A DNA stretch of 13,749 nt. Source: FW021-bin31 sp964478125. GTDB lineage: Bacteria; Bacteroidota; Bacteroidia; Chitinophagales; Chitinophagaceae. The notes beneath the pieces were generated by a model. The model did no database searches and was not told the origin of the DNA. It worked only from the letters and a program-made list of their open reading frames with translations. Below, piece after piece: positions 1 through 8,944 of the stretch. The position numbers were made by a program, and so were the translations under genes. The stretch lies in the NCBI GenBank assembly GCA_964478125.1, contig CAYZGR010000073.1:1-13749 (forward strand), given 5' to 3'. How positions within the stretch are numbered: the first letter of the stretch is position 1; each line of letters starts with the position of its first letter.

Positions 1-76
1 TCCCGTCCCCGTGCCGGGAAAAACAAAATACATGAGCTGATCAAAAATAAACGGACATAAAAAGGTATAAAGATCC

Positions 77-3000
77 TTATCCCTCCTCTTCCTCCGGCAC
101 GGCTTCCAAATGGTTCTCTTTGGTAAAATTACACCAATAACAATCCTTTTTGCCACAACCGGTATAGAAATCATGCAGGTGAATCTTTGTCCAGGTATCT
201 TTTATTTGTTCCATAACAATCTGCGCATCCCCCGGTTGAATATCTATCCGGTGGATTATGTAATTCTTATTCTTATCCGGTTCTACAAAATCAAATTCCG
301 TACTGGTTACGGTCCAGTCTTTTAAAGGATAATGATCCAGGAGAATTTTATAAAAAACAGCTTGTCGCCAATAATTGCCGCCCGAAGGGTTTTTGTCATT
401 AGGCGCTTTGAGTTTATCTTGCGTTTCTCGTCGGTCCACATTACCTGTTTTGTAGTCTACAACATTCACCAGATTGCCGTTAAATTCCAGTTTATCCATT
501 GCACCTTTTAGAGGAATTCCTTCTACAACTATATTGTTAAAACGTCTTTCAACGCTGACCACTTTATTCCAACGATCCACATACTGGTCATAATAATCAG
601 TAAGGATCATTTTACCGTATTCTGATCTGCGATTAAACGCCTCTCTTGTAAAATGCTCCCTGTGTCTTTCCATATAACGGCTAAAATCTTTTATAAAGAG
701 CTCCACCGGGGGAAAGGCCTCCGTCCTTGTATCCTGCATCTTGCGGAAGAGTTGTTCCAGGGCATAATGAACGGCAGATCCAAACTCCATAGCCTCCGAC
801 TTGCCCGAAGGCACCCGGATAAGGTTGTTATAATAAAACTTTAAGGGGCACTCCAGGTAATTGTTCAGGGCAGTCACATTCATCGAAAAATGATTGAGCA
901 GCCTGTCTATAAATTGCTTCTCTATATGTTGTATCTCCGGTCTTCTGATCTCGGTAAAGTTTAACGCGGCAAAATCGACCAGTTGCACTTCTGAGAGGTA
1001 AGGCTTTTCCCCGGGTAAGGGGATTTCATCCCTGATCTCAGCAATAAACCGGGAAGCTTCTTTTTCCTTTCCGTCGTTGCCGGTCAGCGCGCGGGAAATG
1101 AGAAGTGTTTTTTCCGCCCGGGTCATCCCCACAAAAAACAGTCGTCTGTTTTCTTCCACTTTATGCGCTTCTCCGGTAGAATGTATAATGTTATCGGGAA
1201 TCTTATATCCCCTGTTTGCTCCCCTGCTCTTTTCCCATTTATCACTCTCGCATCCGGCCAGAAATACCGCTTCAAACTCCAGTCCCTTTGATCCATGAGC
1301 GGTAAGAAGGTGGACCCCCGATTCCGTTTCTATACTTCGGTTTATGGTCAGGCTCAGGCCATTGTTTTCCATCAGGGCAATGGTATTTAGAAATGCGCTT
1401 AATGTCAGATCAGGCTGCCGCTGGGCTTCAGCCTTCACAAAATCGAAGAAGGAAGTCAGCAATTGCATATACCATACTTTTTCCTTACTTTGTAAAGCTG
1501 CCGTCAGGAACCCGTTTTCCCTGATAACGGTTTCAATAAACGTTATAAGCGTTTTATTTACCGCATCTTTTATACGCTGTTCCAGGAGCGTGACGGCCCT
1601 TAAAATAGCTTCATGCGGCGGCTGCTCAAAAAGTCCGGGGTTCTTCGTTTGCAACCATTCCTGCAGGTATGCTCTGAATGACTTTTTCCCTTCTCCTCTC
1701 TGGCGGGAAACCATACTCATTAAACGCGCTATTTCAAAAGCCGGGATGCCGTAAAATTCATAATGTAGTATCTCAAATAGCAGGTTGTCTCCGCTATAAG
1801 GAATATCCAGCTCTACAGCTACATATTCCAAAAGGGTCCGTAATTTTTTAATGAAAGGCTCTTTGAGAATATCGCTCTTTTTCTTAATAAAAAAGGGAAT
1901 GTTTTTCGCCTGAAGATAACGGCTTAATTCATTACCGTAATGATTGTTTCGATAAATAACCGCGATCTTTTCAGGCTCCGTTCTTTTATTTTTTATCAAA
2001 TCCTCAATTGCATATGCAATCCCTGCCATCTCGGTAAAGGTATTTTGATAATCCAAAAAACGGGGCTTATTGCATAGGTCCTTCAACTCCGGATTTCCCG
2101 CAGTCAATATTTTCTCAAGGCTTTCTATCTGATTGACCAGCCTTTCCCGGTTGTTTTTAATAACCGCCTGGGAAGCATCAAGTATGGGTTGTACAGAACG
2201 ATAATTTACCGTTAAAACTATCGTCTTCAATTGCTCCACGTAGCGCCTGGCGAAGTTGATCATATTTTCCACATTGGCGCCCTGAAAACGGAAAATGGAT
2301 TGATCGTCATCTCCCACCACGAAAATATTGGGACTGTCATCTTCTCCGCAAAGTATTTGCAACAATTTATTTTGTGATCCGCTGGTATCCTGAAATTCAT
2401 CTACCAGAATATACAGAAACTGTTCCCGGTATTCAGCCAGCAGGTTCGGATATTGATCAAAAGCATCAATGACCCAATTGATCATATCCGAAAAATCATA
2501 ACGGCCCTTCTTATCCATCAGCGCTTCATAGCGCTCAAAGGTTTGCACGGCGGCCAGGGTCTGCTCCATCTTCCTTCTTTCTTCTTTTATCTTTCTCAGG
2601 TTAGGATCTCCTTTTTTAATTCCCCGCTTTTTATTTCCTCTTTTATAAACAAATTCTTCCCGCCCGGGTAATTCTTCCACATAGTCATTTATTCCCCGGA
2701 TAAGCGCTTCGGGAGTCCAGCGCTCCCGCTTCATCGTTTCGTAAAGTGCACTTAAATTATTGATCTCATAATCCACATCTCCCCTGTATCTCTTTAATGC
2801 ATTGCCCTTGGGAAGTTCCTCCGTGATCTGTTTGATAAGCTCCAACCGCTCCAGGTCGGAAACAGGTTCCAGCTCATTCTTTTTAAAAACATGCAGATGT
2901 TCCTGGATCACCTCATTACAAAAGGCATGAAAGGTATGGACCCGCACTTTATAAGCATCGGAGCCGATGAAAGACTGTAATCTCTGCCGCATGGCAATAG

Positions 3001-3226
3001 TTCCCGCCTCCGTGTAGGTCAGGCAAAGAATATTTTCAGCCTGGGTATCCGTTATTCTGAGGATATTCCCAATCCGGGCAGCCAGGATCTGGGTTTTCCC
3101 CGTTCCGGGCCCCGCAATGACCATTACTGGACCTTCTGTCTGATCCACGGCAAGGCGTTGCTCCTCATTCAAGCGATCCAAAACTTTCTCAAAATTTTCT
3201 TCTAATTGCTGGCGGGTGGTATTCAT
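77..3226 (-). CDS. UvrD/PcrA-like DNA helicase fused to a C-terminal PD-(D/E)XK Fe-S nuclease
   Basis: This is a 1049-residue superfamily 1A helicase that should translocate on single-stranded DNA using ATP and cut DNA through its C-terminal nuclease. It probably acts in double-strand end processing or recombinational repair. The helicase motifs are visible in order: Walker A GPGTGKT (39-45), Walker B LVDEFQDT (274-281), GDDDQSIFRFQGA (about 305-317), the LTAHGSKGLEFE motif and the RRLFFVGMTRAEK motif VI. The nuclease begins near residue 785 with LECPLKFYY (C793). It continues with D911, D924-Y-K926 and Q955xxxY959, and ends with C1024, C1029 and C1032. With C793 these cysteines make a Cas4/AddB-type iron-sulfur set. 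All catalytic residues look intact. The ATG at 3224-3226 opens MNTTRQQ and the gene diverges from the lipoprotein gene. Full-length AddA or RecB would be larger, so I give no gene symbol. The family assignment is firm; the exact pathway is inferred. Confidence 0.93.
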   Translation of the reverse strand: MNTTRQQLEENFEKVLDRLNEEQRLAVDQTEGPVMVIAGPGTGKTQILAARIGNILRITDTQAENILCLTYTEAGTIAMRQRLQSFIGSDAYKVRVHTFHAFCNEVIQEHLHVFKKNELEPVSDLERLELIKQITEELPKGNALKRYRGDVDYEINNLSALYETMKRERWTPEALIRGINDYVEELPGREEFVYKRGNKKRGIKKGDPNLRKIKEERRKMEQTLAAVQTFERYEALMDKKGRYDFSDMINWVIDAFDQYPNLLAEYREQFLYILVDEFQDTSGSQNKLLQILCGEDDSPNIFVVGDDDQSIFRFQGANVENMINFARRYVEQLKTIVLTVNYRSVQPILDASQAVIKNNRERLVNQIESLEKILTAGNPELKDLCNKPRFLDYQNTFTEMAGIAYAIEDLIKNKRTEPEKIAVIYRNNHYGNELSRYLQAKNIPFFIKKKSDILKEPFIKKLRTLLEYVAVELDIPYSGDNLLFEILHYEFYGIPAFEIARLMSMVSRQRGEGKKSFRAYLQEWLQTKNPGLFEQPPHEAILRAVTLLEQRIKDAVNKTLITFIETVIRENGFLTAALQSKEKVWYMQLLTSFFDFVKAEAQRQPDLTLSAFLNTIALMENNGLSLTINRSIETESGVHLLTAHGSKGLEFEAVFLAGCESDKWEKSRGANRGYKIPDNIIHSTGEAHKVEENRRLFFVGMTRAEKTLLISRALTGNDGKEKEASRFIAEIRDEIPLPGEKPYLSEVQLVDFAALNFTEIRRPEIQHIEKQFIDRLLNHFSMNVTALNNYLECPLKFYYNNLIRVPSGKSEAMEFGSAVHYALEQLFRKMQDTRTEAFPPVELFIKDFSRYMERHREHFTREAFNRRSEYGKMILTDYYDQYVDRWNKVVSVERRFNNIVVEGIPLKGAMDKLEFNGNLVNVVDYKTGNVDRRETQDKLKAPNDKNPSGGNYWRQAVFYKILLDHYPLKDWTVTSTEFDFVEPDKNKNYIIHRIDIQPGDAQIVMEQIKDTWTKIHLHDFYTGCGKKDCYWCNFTKENHLEAVPEEEEG

Positions 3227-3230
3227 AGCT

Positions 3231-3238
3231 CAAAAATA
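3231..3238 (-). promoter_or_regulatory. Possible -7 box for the helicase-nuclease gene
   Basis: Read on the minus strand this is TATTTTTG, a full match to the Bacteroidota -7 consensus TAnnTTTG. It ends only five bases before the ATG, so transcription from it would give a leaderless or nearly leaderless mRNA. I see no good -33 box at normal spacing, so this is tentative. Confidence 0.3.
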
Positions 3239-3279
3239 CGGTAAAATCCTTTGCGATAAGGATACAGGTAATAAACCCT

Positions 3280-3287
3280 TACCTTTG
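3280..3287 (+). promoter_or_regulatory. Possible -7 box for the lipoprotein-hemW unit
   Basis: The sequence TACCTTTG matches TAnnTTTG and lies 15 bases before the ATG at 3303. A TTTG at 3250-3253 is about 26 bases upstream, longer than the usual spacing of around 20. An AAAGGA at 3296-3301 could help ribosome binding. Confidence 0.4.
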
Positions 3288-3302
3288 CACAAAAAAAGGA
3301 AC

Positions 3303-4118
3303 ATGAGAAGATTTATTCTGTATCCGGGCCTGCTGATCCTGTTTACTTTCCTATGCGCCTCCTGCTCAAGGAGTAAAATACGCATGCATAAAGAATGGGG
3401 CGCCTTTTTTAAAGAGGCCGGCGTGGATGGCTGTCTTATGTTGCATAATTATTACGACGGAAGCTTTGATGTTTATAAACTGGAAAACGTACAAAAACGG
3501 ACCCTCCCTGCAGAAACCTTTAATATCGTTATCGCGTTGGCGGGATTGGAAACCGGCGTTATTGCAGATACCAATTCCATCTTCTCTTCCGATTCCCTGT
3601 CGCGGGACAGCACGTTCAATATGACGTTGGCCACGGCTTTCAGAACATCTTATACACCCTACTTTCAACAGATCGTCAAAGAGATCGGGAAAAAAAGAAT
3701 GAATTACTGGATCGATTCGACCTATTACGGCAATAAAGAAATGGGAAACGATCTGAAAACATTCTGGCTGGATAACACGTTACAAATTTCTCCCGATGAA
3801 CAAATGGGATTAATGGAGCGGCTGTATTCCGGCAAACTGGCTTTTCAGTCGCGAAGCCAGAGGTTGGTAAGAGGCTTATTAATAAAAAAAGAAACACATA
3901 CCGATACACTTTGTTATCAGACAGGGGTGGGTAAAACCGGCGATCAAAAAACAGGATGGCTGATCGGATGGCTGAGGAAAAAAGATCATCCTTATTTTTT
4001 CGTTCTGAAAACAATAGCGGCAGACAGTACTTCCGATCTAAATGCAAAAAACCTGAATATTCTTTATAAGGTACTCAACGACAGGGAGCTGACCAACGAG
4101 GCGGGACGGCTAAATTAA
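3303..4118 (+). CDS. Class D beta-lactamase-like lipoprotein, probable pseudoenzyme
   Basis: This 271-residue protein has the fold signature of class D (OXA-type) serine beta-lactamases but appears catalytically dead. Residues 1-21 are a lipoprotein signal peptide (hydrophobic core, then CAS-C21). Family landmarks that remain are the ETG of IALAGLETGVI (83-85), S116 of the SxV motif (here SYT), YGN (142-144) and FWLDNTL (154-160), followed by GWLIGWL. The catalytic STFK is replaced by ETFN (71-74), so both the acylated Ser and the carbamylated Lys are missing. The KTG motif reads QTG (206-208). A role in binding or sensing peptidoglycan or beta-lactams is inference only. An upstream GTG at 3216 is open in frame but overlaps the divergent gene; the ATG at 3303 starts directly at the signal peptide. 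It is very probably co-transcribed with hemW. Confidence 0.82.
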   Translation: MRRFILYPGLLILFTFLCASCSRSKIRMHKEWGAFFKEAGVDGCLMLHNYYDGSFDVYKLENVQKRTLPAETFNIVIALAGLETGVIADTNSIFSSDSLSRDSTFNMTLATAFRTSYTPYFQQIVKEIGKKRMNYWIDSTYYGNKEMGNDLKTFWLDNTLQISPDEQMGLMERLYSGKLAFQSRSQRLVRGLLIKKETHTDTLCYQTGVGKTGDQKTGWLIGWLRKKDHPYFFVLKTIAADSTSDLNAKNLNILYKVLNDRELTNEAGRLN

Positions 4119-4125
4119 ACATATC

Positions 4126-5259
4126 ATGGCGGGGATTTATATCCATATTCCTTTTTGCAAACAAGCCTGCATTTATTGTAATTTCCATTTCTCCACGCTT
4201 TTAAAAAATAAAGTTTCTCTGCTGGAAGCCATTGAAAAAGAGTTGGAGCTACAGAAATGTTATTTTCCGGAACGGGGATTAGATACCTTATATTTTGGAG
4301 GCGGTACGCCCAGCCTGCTTACCGGCTTGGAGATCGGTAATCTGGTCGCCAGGACTCATTTGGTTTACCATTTAAAAAACAAATGTGAGATCACCCTGGA
4401 AGCCAATCCGGATGACTTAACTATAGAAAAAATGAAATCGCTGAAAACAGCGGGAATCAACCGGCTCAGTATCGGGGTCCAGTCTTTTTTTGACAAAGAC
4501 CTGCAATGGATGAACCGGGCACATAATGCTACACAGGCGCTTCAATGCCTTGAAAACGTGCGAACGGCAGGTTTTGAAGATTTCTCCGCCGACCTGATAT
4601 TTGGAATCCCCGGACTTACGGATACTCAATGGCTCCAGAATATTGATCAAATGATCGCCTTCGAACCGCCCCATCTTTCCTGTTATGCTTTAACCCTTGA
4701 ACCTCAAACACCGTTGAATGCAGCCATAAAAAAAAAGAAAATACCGCCCCTGGATGAAGAACAAGCGGCCCGGCAATTTGAGATCTTAATGGAAAAACTT
4801 ACCGATGCCGGTTACGAGCAATATGAGATATCAAATTTTTCAAAACCCGGAAGACGCGCAAGGCATAACAGCAGCTATTGGAAGGGCATTCCATACCTGG
4901 GGATCGGTCCGGCCGCACACTCCTACCGGCCCGGCATGCGACAATGGAATGTGGCCAACAACGCCCTCTATATTAAAAATATTAAAAACGGGCGCATCCC
5001 TTGTGAAAAGGAACAATTAACCGCTGTCATGCAGTTCAACGAGTATATCATGACCTCCCTGAGAACGATAGAAGGGTGCAACGGGCTTTATGTAAAAGCA
5101 CACTTTGGAGAAGAAGCTTATGAAAATCTGATAAAAGGCAGCCTGCCGTTTATCCGATCGGGAAAGATGCAACAACGCGGACCTTCTTTTACTTTAACGC
5201 GAAAAGGGAAATTGTTCGCGGACGGTATCGCATCGGCATTGTTTCAGGAAGAAGCGTAA
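4126..5259 (+). CDS. hemW: HemW, radical SAM heme chaperone
   Basis: A 377-residue radical SAM protein of the HemN/HemW family. HemW binds heme and a [4Fe-4S] cluster and is thought to deliver heme to respiratory enzymes in the cytoplasm. The start MAGIYIHIPFC is typical of HemW. The cluster motif is C11-x3-C15-x2-C18 followed by NF; coproporphyrinogen oxidase HemN carries a further Cys directly after this, which is missing here. GGGTPS is at 58-63 and the C-terminal part matches the HemN_C region. The ATG lies seven bases after the stop of the beta-lactamase-like gene, so the two are probably one transcript. Many databases label this family 'oxygen-independent coproporphyrinogen III oxidase'; from the cluster motif and length I prefer HemW. 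The 73 bases after it, before the convergent manC stop, hold no obvious terminator hairpin. Confidence 0.93.
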   Translation: MAGIYIHIPFCKQACIYCNFHFSTLLKNKVSLLEAIEKELELQKCYFPERGLDTLYFGGGTPSLLTGLEIGNLVARTHLVYHLKNKCEITLEANPDDLTIEKMKSLKTAGINRLSIGVQSFFDKDLQWMNRAHNATQALQCLENVRTAGFEDFSADLIFGIPGLTDTQWLQNIDQMIAFEPPHLSCYALTLEPQTPLNAAIKKKKIPPLDEEQAARQFEILMEKLTDAGYEQYEISNFSKPGRRARHNSSYWKGIPYLGIGPAAHSYRPGMRQWNVANNALYIKNIKNGRIPCEKEQLTAVMQFNEYIMTSLRTIEGCNGLYVKAHFGEEAYENLIKGSLPFIRSGKMQQRGPSFTLTRKGKLFADGIASALFQEEA

Positions 5260-5332
5260 AACTCCAACATTCGGAAAAGTAAAAAAGCGCCCCTTATCTA
5301 CTGCTCCTGCTTACTGCCACTGCCTCCTGCCC

Positions 5333-6415
5333 CTACAAATACTTCTCCCCCTTATTTCGCTTAATATCGGCTACATAATCCCTTATTTGTTGTTCCCGGT
5401 CTTTGCTGCAGATCAATAACACATCGTTGGTATCTACCACAATATAATTATCCAGTCCTTGTAACACCACCAGCTTATCATGAGGAGCCTTCACCATGCA
5501 ACGCGTGGCGTCTACCACGCGTACATTTTTTCCATTCACCGCATTACTCAGGTAATCTTTATCCATGTTTTCATACGCAGAGTTCCAGGTTCCCAGATCA
5601 CTCCATCCAAAATTGGCGGGTTTTACGAAAACGTTGTCTGCCTTTTCCATGACCGCGTAATCGATAGAAATGTTGATGCTTTGAGAGTACACATATTCCA
5701 GGGCATCCGCTTCTTCCTCGGTAAGCAATTTATCATAGGCCTGTTCAAAAAGCTCGCTCAATTCGGGTTGGTACTGTTTAAATGCATGGACAATGGTGCC
5801 GACATGCCACAAAAAGATCCCCGCATTCCAGAGAAAGTCGCCGCTTTTTAGAAAAGTAGCCGCCAGCTCGGCATCGGGCTTTTCTGTAAAGGTCTTTACC
5901 TTGTATATCTGGTCCGCCTGGGGTTTGGTTTGAAATTGAATATATCCATATCCCGTATCCGGGCGGCTGGGTTTAATTCCCAGCGTCAGCAAGGCATCTT
6001 CATTTTCCACAAATTGCAGCCCTTCCAGGCAGATTTGGGAAAACATTTCCTGATCCAGGATGAGATGGTCTGCAGGACTGCATATCATTCTGGCCTGCGG
6101 ATCCTTCTTCAATATCTTATAAGAAATATAAGCGATACAGGGAGCGGTATTCTTCCGGGAAGGTTCTGCCACGATATTGGCCATCGGCAAATCGGGCAAA
6201 TGCGCTCTCACTTTATCAATATATTTTTTGTGCGTGACCACATAAATATTTTCATTTGGAATAAATTTCCTGAAACGGTCGTAGGTCCACTGAATAAGGG
6301 ATTTCCCCGTATTCAGAATATCTATAAACTGCTTGGGATGGTTGTTTCTGCTTTCCGGCCAGAAGCGGCTTCCTATCCCGCCCGCCATGATAACTGCATA
6401 TTCATGTTGATTCAT
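5333..6415 (-). CDS. manC: Mannose-1-phosphate guanylyltransferase
   Basis: This 360-residue nucleotidyltransferase makes GDP-mannose from GTP and mannose 1-phosphate, a precursor for capsule, lipopolysaccharide O-antigen and glycoprotein sugars. The N-terminal signature AGGIGSRFWPESR followed by HPKQF (11-30) is the GTP-binding and catalytic loop. SPADHLI, TEKP, WNAGIFLW and NFGWSDLGTW are further family motifs. The length matches the single-domain form; the C-terminal mannose-6-phosphate isomerase cupin found in bifunctional enzymes is missing. The ATG is at 6413-6415. It is transcribed divergently from recQ across 191 bp. On the minus strand that gap holds TATCTTTA (6469-6476), one base from the -7 consensus; on the plus strand TAATTTCG (6530-6537) is a similar near-match for recQ. 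No sugar-biosynthesis neighbours lie in the window. The symbol cpsB is also used for this enzyme. Confidence 0.94.
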   Translation of the reverse strand: MNQHEYAVIMAGGIGSRFWPESRNNHPKQFIDILNTGKSLIQWTYDRFRKFIPNENIYVVTHKKYIDKVRAHLPDLPMANIVAEPSRKNTAPCIAYISYKILKKDPQARMICSPADHLILDQEMFSQICLEGLQFVENEDALLTLGIKPSRPDTGYGYIQFQTKPQADQIYKVKTFTEKPDAELAATFLKSGDFLWNAGIFLWHVGTIVHAFKQYQPELSELFEQAYDKLLTEEEADALEYVYSQSINISIDYAVMEKADNVFVKPANFGWSDLGTWNSAYENMDKDYLSNAVNGKNVRVVDATRCMVKAPHDKLVVLQGLDNYIVVDTNDVLLICSKDREQQIRDYVADIKRNKGEKYL

Positions 6416-6606
6416 AAAGTATGCGTTTTTTTACTTTAAAGAATTCTTAAATTTATGCTTTTAGAAGGTAAAGATAGAGAATATACACTGAATTTTAATA
6501 TCGGATGAGCGGTATTCATTAAAATTTCGTAATTTCGTGGGCCATGCATTTGCATAAATAAATTATTTAATGTGTAACCTATAAATGAGGGATAAATCCA
6601 TTGAAA

Positions 6607-8802
6607 ATGGAAGTTGCAAACAGGAAATTAAAAGACGCATTACAGGAAAATTTTGGATTTGACAGATTCAAAGGTAACCAAGAGAAAATCATCGAAAATA
6701 TTCTTTCCGGACACGATACTTTTGTCATTATGCCTACCGGGGGGGGCAAATCTTTATGTTATCAATTACCGGCCCTTTTAAGCGATGGCTGCGCACTGGT
6801 CGTTTCGCCCCTGATCGCACTGATGAAAAACCAGGTGGATCTGTTGAGATCTTATAGCAACAGAGACAATGTAGCCCATTTTCTCAATTCCACTTTAAGC
6901 AAATCCCAAATCAAAAAGGTTCGTGCCGACCTGGAATCGGGTGAAACCAAGATGCTATATGTCGCACCGGAAACATTGACCAAGCAAGATAATCTGGATT
7001 ATTTTAAAGCCCTGCCCATTTCTTTCGTAGCAGTAGATGAAGCGCATTGTATCTCGGAATGGGGCCACGATTTTCGTCCGGAATACCGGCGGCTGCGGGA
7101 GATGATCGATATCATAAACATAGACCTGCCCATCATAGCGCTCACGGCCACTGCCACCCCAAAGGTGCAAAGCGATATCGTGAAAAACCTGGGGCTGAAA
7201 GACCCCAAGATTTTTATATCCTCATTTAACAGGCCCAACCTGTACTACGAAGTCCGACCCAAGAAAAATAAGGACCAGGCGATACGGGATATTGTAAAAT
7301 TCCTGCAAAAGCATACCTCTCAAAGCGGTATTATCTATACCTTAAACCGAAAGACCACGGAAGAAATCGCAGGCATGCTCAGGGCCAACGGAATCTCGGC
7401 CGTGGCCTACCATGCGGGACTGGATCCTTCTACCCGCTCCAAAAGGCAGGATCAGTTTTTGAACGAGGATGTAGATGTCATTTGTGCCACCATCGCCTTC
7501 GGCATGGGTATTGATAAGCCGGACGTACGCTTTGTTATTCATTTTAACATTCCCAAGAGTCTGGAAAACTATTACCAGGAAACCGGCCGCGCGGGCCGTG
7601 ACGGGCTGGAAGGACACTGTCTCTGTTTTTACTCTCATAAGGATATTCAAAAACTGGAACACCTGATGCGCGACAAAACGCTCAGCGAACGTGAGATGGG
7701 CGCCCAGCTGATCAATGAAACCGTCGCCTATGCAGAAAGCGCCGTATGCAGGAGAAAATTATTGTTGCATTATTTCGGAGAAGAATATACGAAAGAAAAT
7801 TGTGGAACATGCGACAACTGCCGCCACCCGAAAGAAAAGATTGAAGTCAAACGCCGGGCCTTAAAAGTATTGAAAACCATAGACGCGCTTAACGAACGTT
7901 TTCCCATTGATTATGTGGTGAATGTTCTCTCGGGAAAAAGTACTCCCCAGATCAATACCTTCCGGCACAACCAACTCAAAATATTTGGAATAGGCAACGA
8001 AGAGACACCGCATTTTTGGAATTCCCTGATCCGCCAGATGATGCTGGAGCACTTGGTGGAGAAAGATATTGAAGAATATGGGCTCCTGAAGATCACGGAT
8101 AAAGGACGGAAGTTCCTGAAAAAGCCTTATCCCTTCAAAATGGTTCTGAACCACCAGTTCGAGGAAGAAGGAAACGATGAGGAGGAAGGCCCGGGGCAAA
8201 CGGCGGCCGCAGACCCTACCCTCTTTGCCATGCTGAAAGACCTGAGAAAAGAAGTGGCAAAGAAAAAAGGGCTTCCCCCTTTTGTCATTTTTCTTGAAAA
8301 TTCACTGGAAGATATGGCCACCCATTATCCGACCACCCGGGAAGAACTGGAGAAAATACAGGGAGTCAGCAAAGGAAAAGCATTACGATACGGCAAGCAG
8401 TTCATCTCACTGATTGAAAAGTACGTTGAAGAAAATGATATTGACAAGCCGGAAGATTTCATCATAAAAAGCGTGGTCAATAAAAGCGGGTTAAAGGTAT
8501 TTATTATACAAAATATTGATAAACGCATTCCCCTGGAAACCATCGCCCGCAACAAGGGCATCACCATTCCGGAACTGCTGGATGAAATGGAATCTATCGT
8601 AGCCAGCGGCACCCGGCTCAACCTGGACTATTGCATTGATGAAGAGCTGGATGATGAGGCTCAGGAAGAGATCATTGATTACTTTAAGGGATGTGAAACC
8701 TCCAGCCTTACAGCCGCGGAAGAAGAATTGGAAGACGGGGATTATACTACCGAACAACTGAAGCTTATGCGCATCAAGTTTATCAGCGAGTACGGAAACT
8801 GA
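6607..8802 (+). CDS. recQ: ATP-dependent DNA helicase RecQ
   Basis: A 731-residue 3'-5' superfamily 2 helicase that unwinds recombination and fork intermediates. Walker A TGGGKS is at 44-49, the DEAH box at 144-147 within VDEAHCISEWGHDFR, and motif VI QETGRAGRDG at about 324-333. The zinc site has C381, C399, C402 and C405. A winged-helix RQC region follows, then an HRDC domain at about 535-615. The last 115 residues (with IARNKGITIPELLDEM) look like the helix-turn-helix C-terminal extension common in Bacteroidota RecQ, which makes it longer than the 609-residue E. coli enzyme. A TTG at 6601 is open two codons upstream, but the ATG at 6607 is the more likely start. The gene stands alone between divergent manC and htpG, which has its own promoter candidate. 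Confidence 0.95.
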   Translation: MEVANRKLKDALQENFGFDRFKGNQEKIIENILSGHDTFVIMPTGGGKSLCYQLPALLSDGCALVVSPLIALMKNQVDLLRSYSNRDNVAHFLNSTLSKSQIKKVRADLESGETKMLYVAPETLTKQDNLDYFKALPISFVAVDEAHCISEWGHDFRPEYRRLREMIDIINIDLPIIALTATATPKVQSDIVKNLGLKDPKIFISSFNRPNLYYEVRPKKNKDQAIRDIVKFLQKHTSQSGIIYTLNRKTTEEIAGMLRANGISAVAYHAGLDPSTRSKRQDQFLNEDVDVICATIAFGMGIDKPDVRFVIHFNIPKSLENYYQETGRAGRDGLEGHCLCFYSHKDIQKLEHLMRDKTLSEREMGAQLINETVAYAESAVCRRKLLLHYFGEEYTKENCGTCDNCRHPKEKIEVKRRALKVLKTIDALNERFPIDYVVNVLSGKSTPQINTFRHNQLKIFGIGNEETPHFWNSLIRQMMLEHLVEKDIEEYGLLKITDKGRKFLKKPYPFKMVLNHQFEEEGNDEEEGPGQTAAADPTLFAMLKDLRKEVAKKKGLPPFVIFLENSLEDMATHYPTTREELEKIQGVSKGKALRYGKQFISLIEKYVEENDIDKPEDFIIKSVVNKSGLKVFIIQNIDKRIPLETIARNKGITIPELLDEMESIVASGTRLNLDYCIDEELDDEAQEEIIDYFKGCETSSLTAAEEELEDGDYTTEQLKLMRIKFISEYGN

Positions 8803-8900
8803 TAAAACAATGCAATAAGATAAAGGATGGTCCTGATACAGGAAATCCCGGATGTCATCCTGAAATGGCCACTTGCCAATCTGTCAGCTTTTCCCTCTAA

Positions 8901-8916
8901 TGGCACAAACTTTGAA
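8901..8916 (+). promoter_or_regulatory. Sigma-54-like -24/-12 promoter upstream of htpG
   Basis: TGGCAC (8901-8906), then five bases, then TTTGAA reproduces the sigma-54 consensus TGGCAC-N5-TTGCA except that the -12 GC reads GA. The distance from the -24 G (8902) to the -12 G (8914) is 12 bases, as the consensus requires. The predicted start near 8926-8928 gives a leader of about 18 bases before the ATG at 8945. This is sequence-pattern evidence only. Confidence 0.45.
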
Positions 8917-8944
8917 AAAAGGTGTTCATAAAACCTTAAATATC

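Noticed and set aside
1..19. Hairpin TCCCG/CGGGA at the left edge
   Set aside because: The stem is only five base pairs and truncated by the window edge, so a terminator cannot be supported.
3303..4118. Beta-lactam resistance gene
   Set aside because: The family resemblance is real, but the catalytic Ser and Lys are replaced (STFK to ETFN), so hydrolysis is not expected.
4126..5259. HemN coproporphyrinogen III oxidase
   Set aside because: The cysteine motif lacks the additional Cys right after CxxxCxxC, and the length and N-terminus fit HemW.
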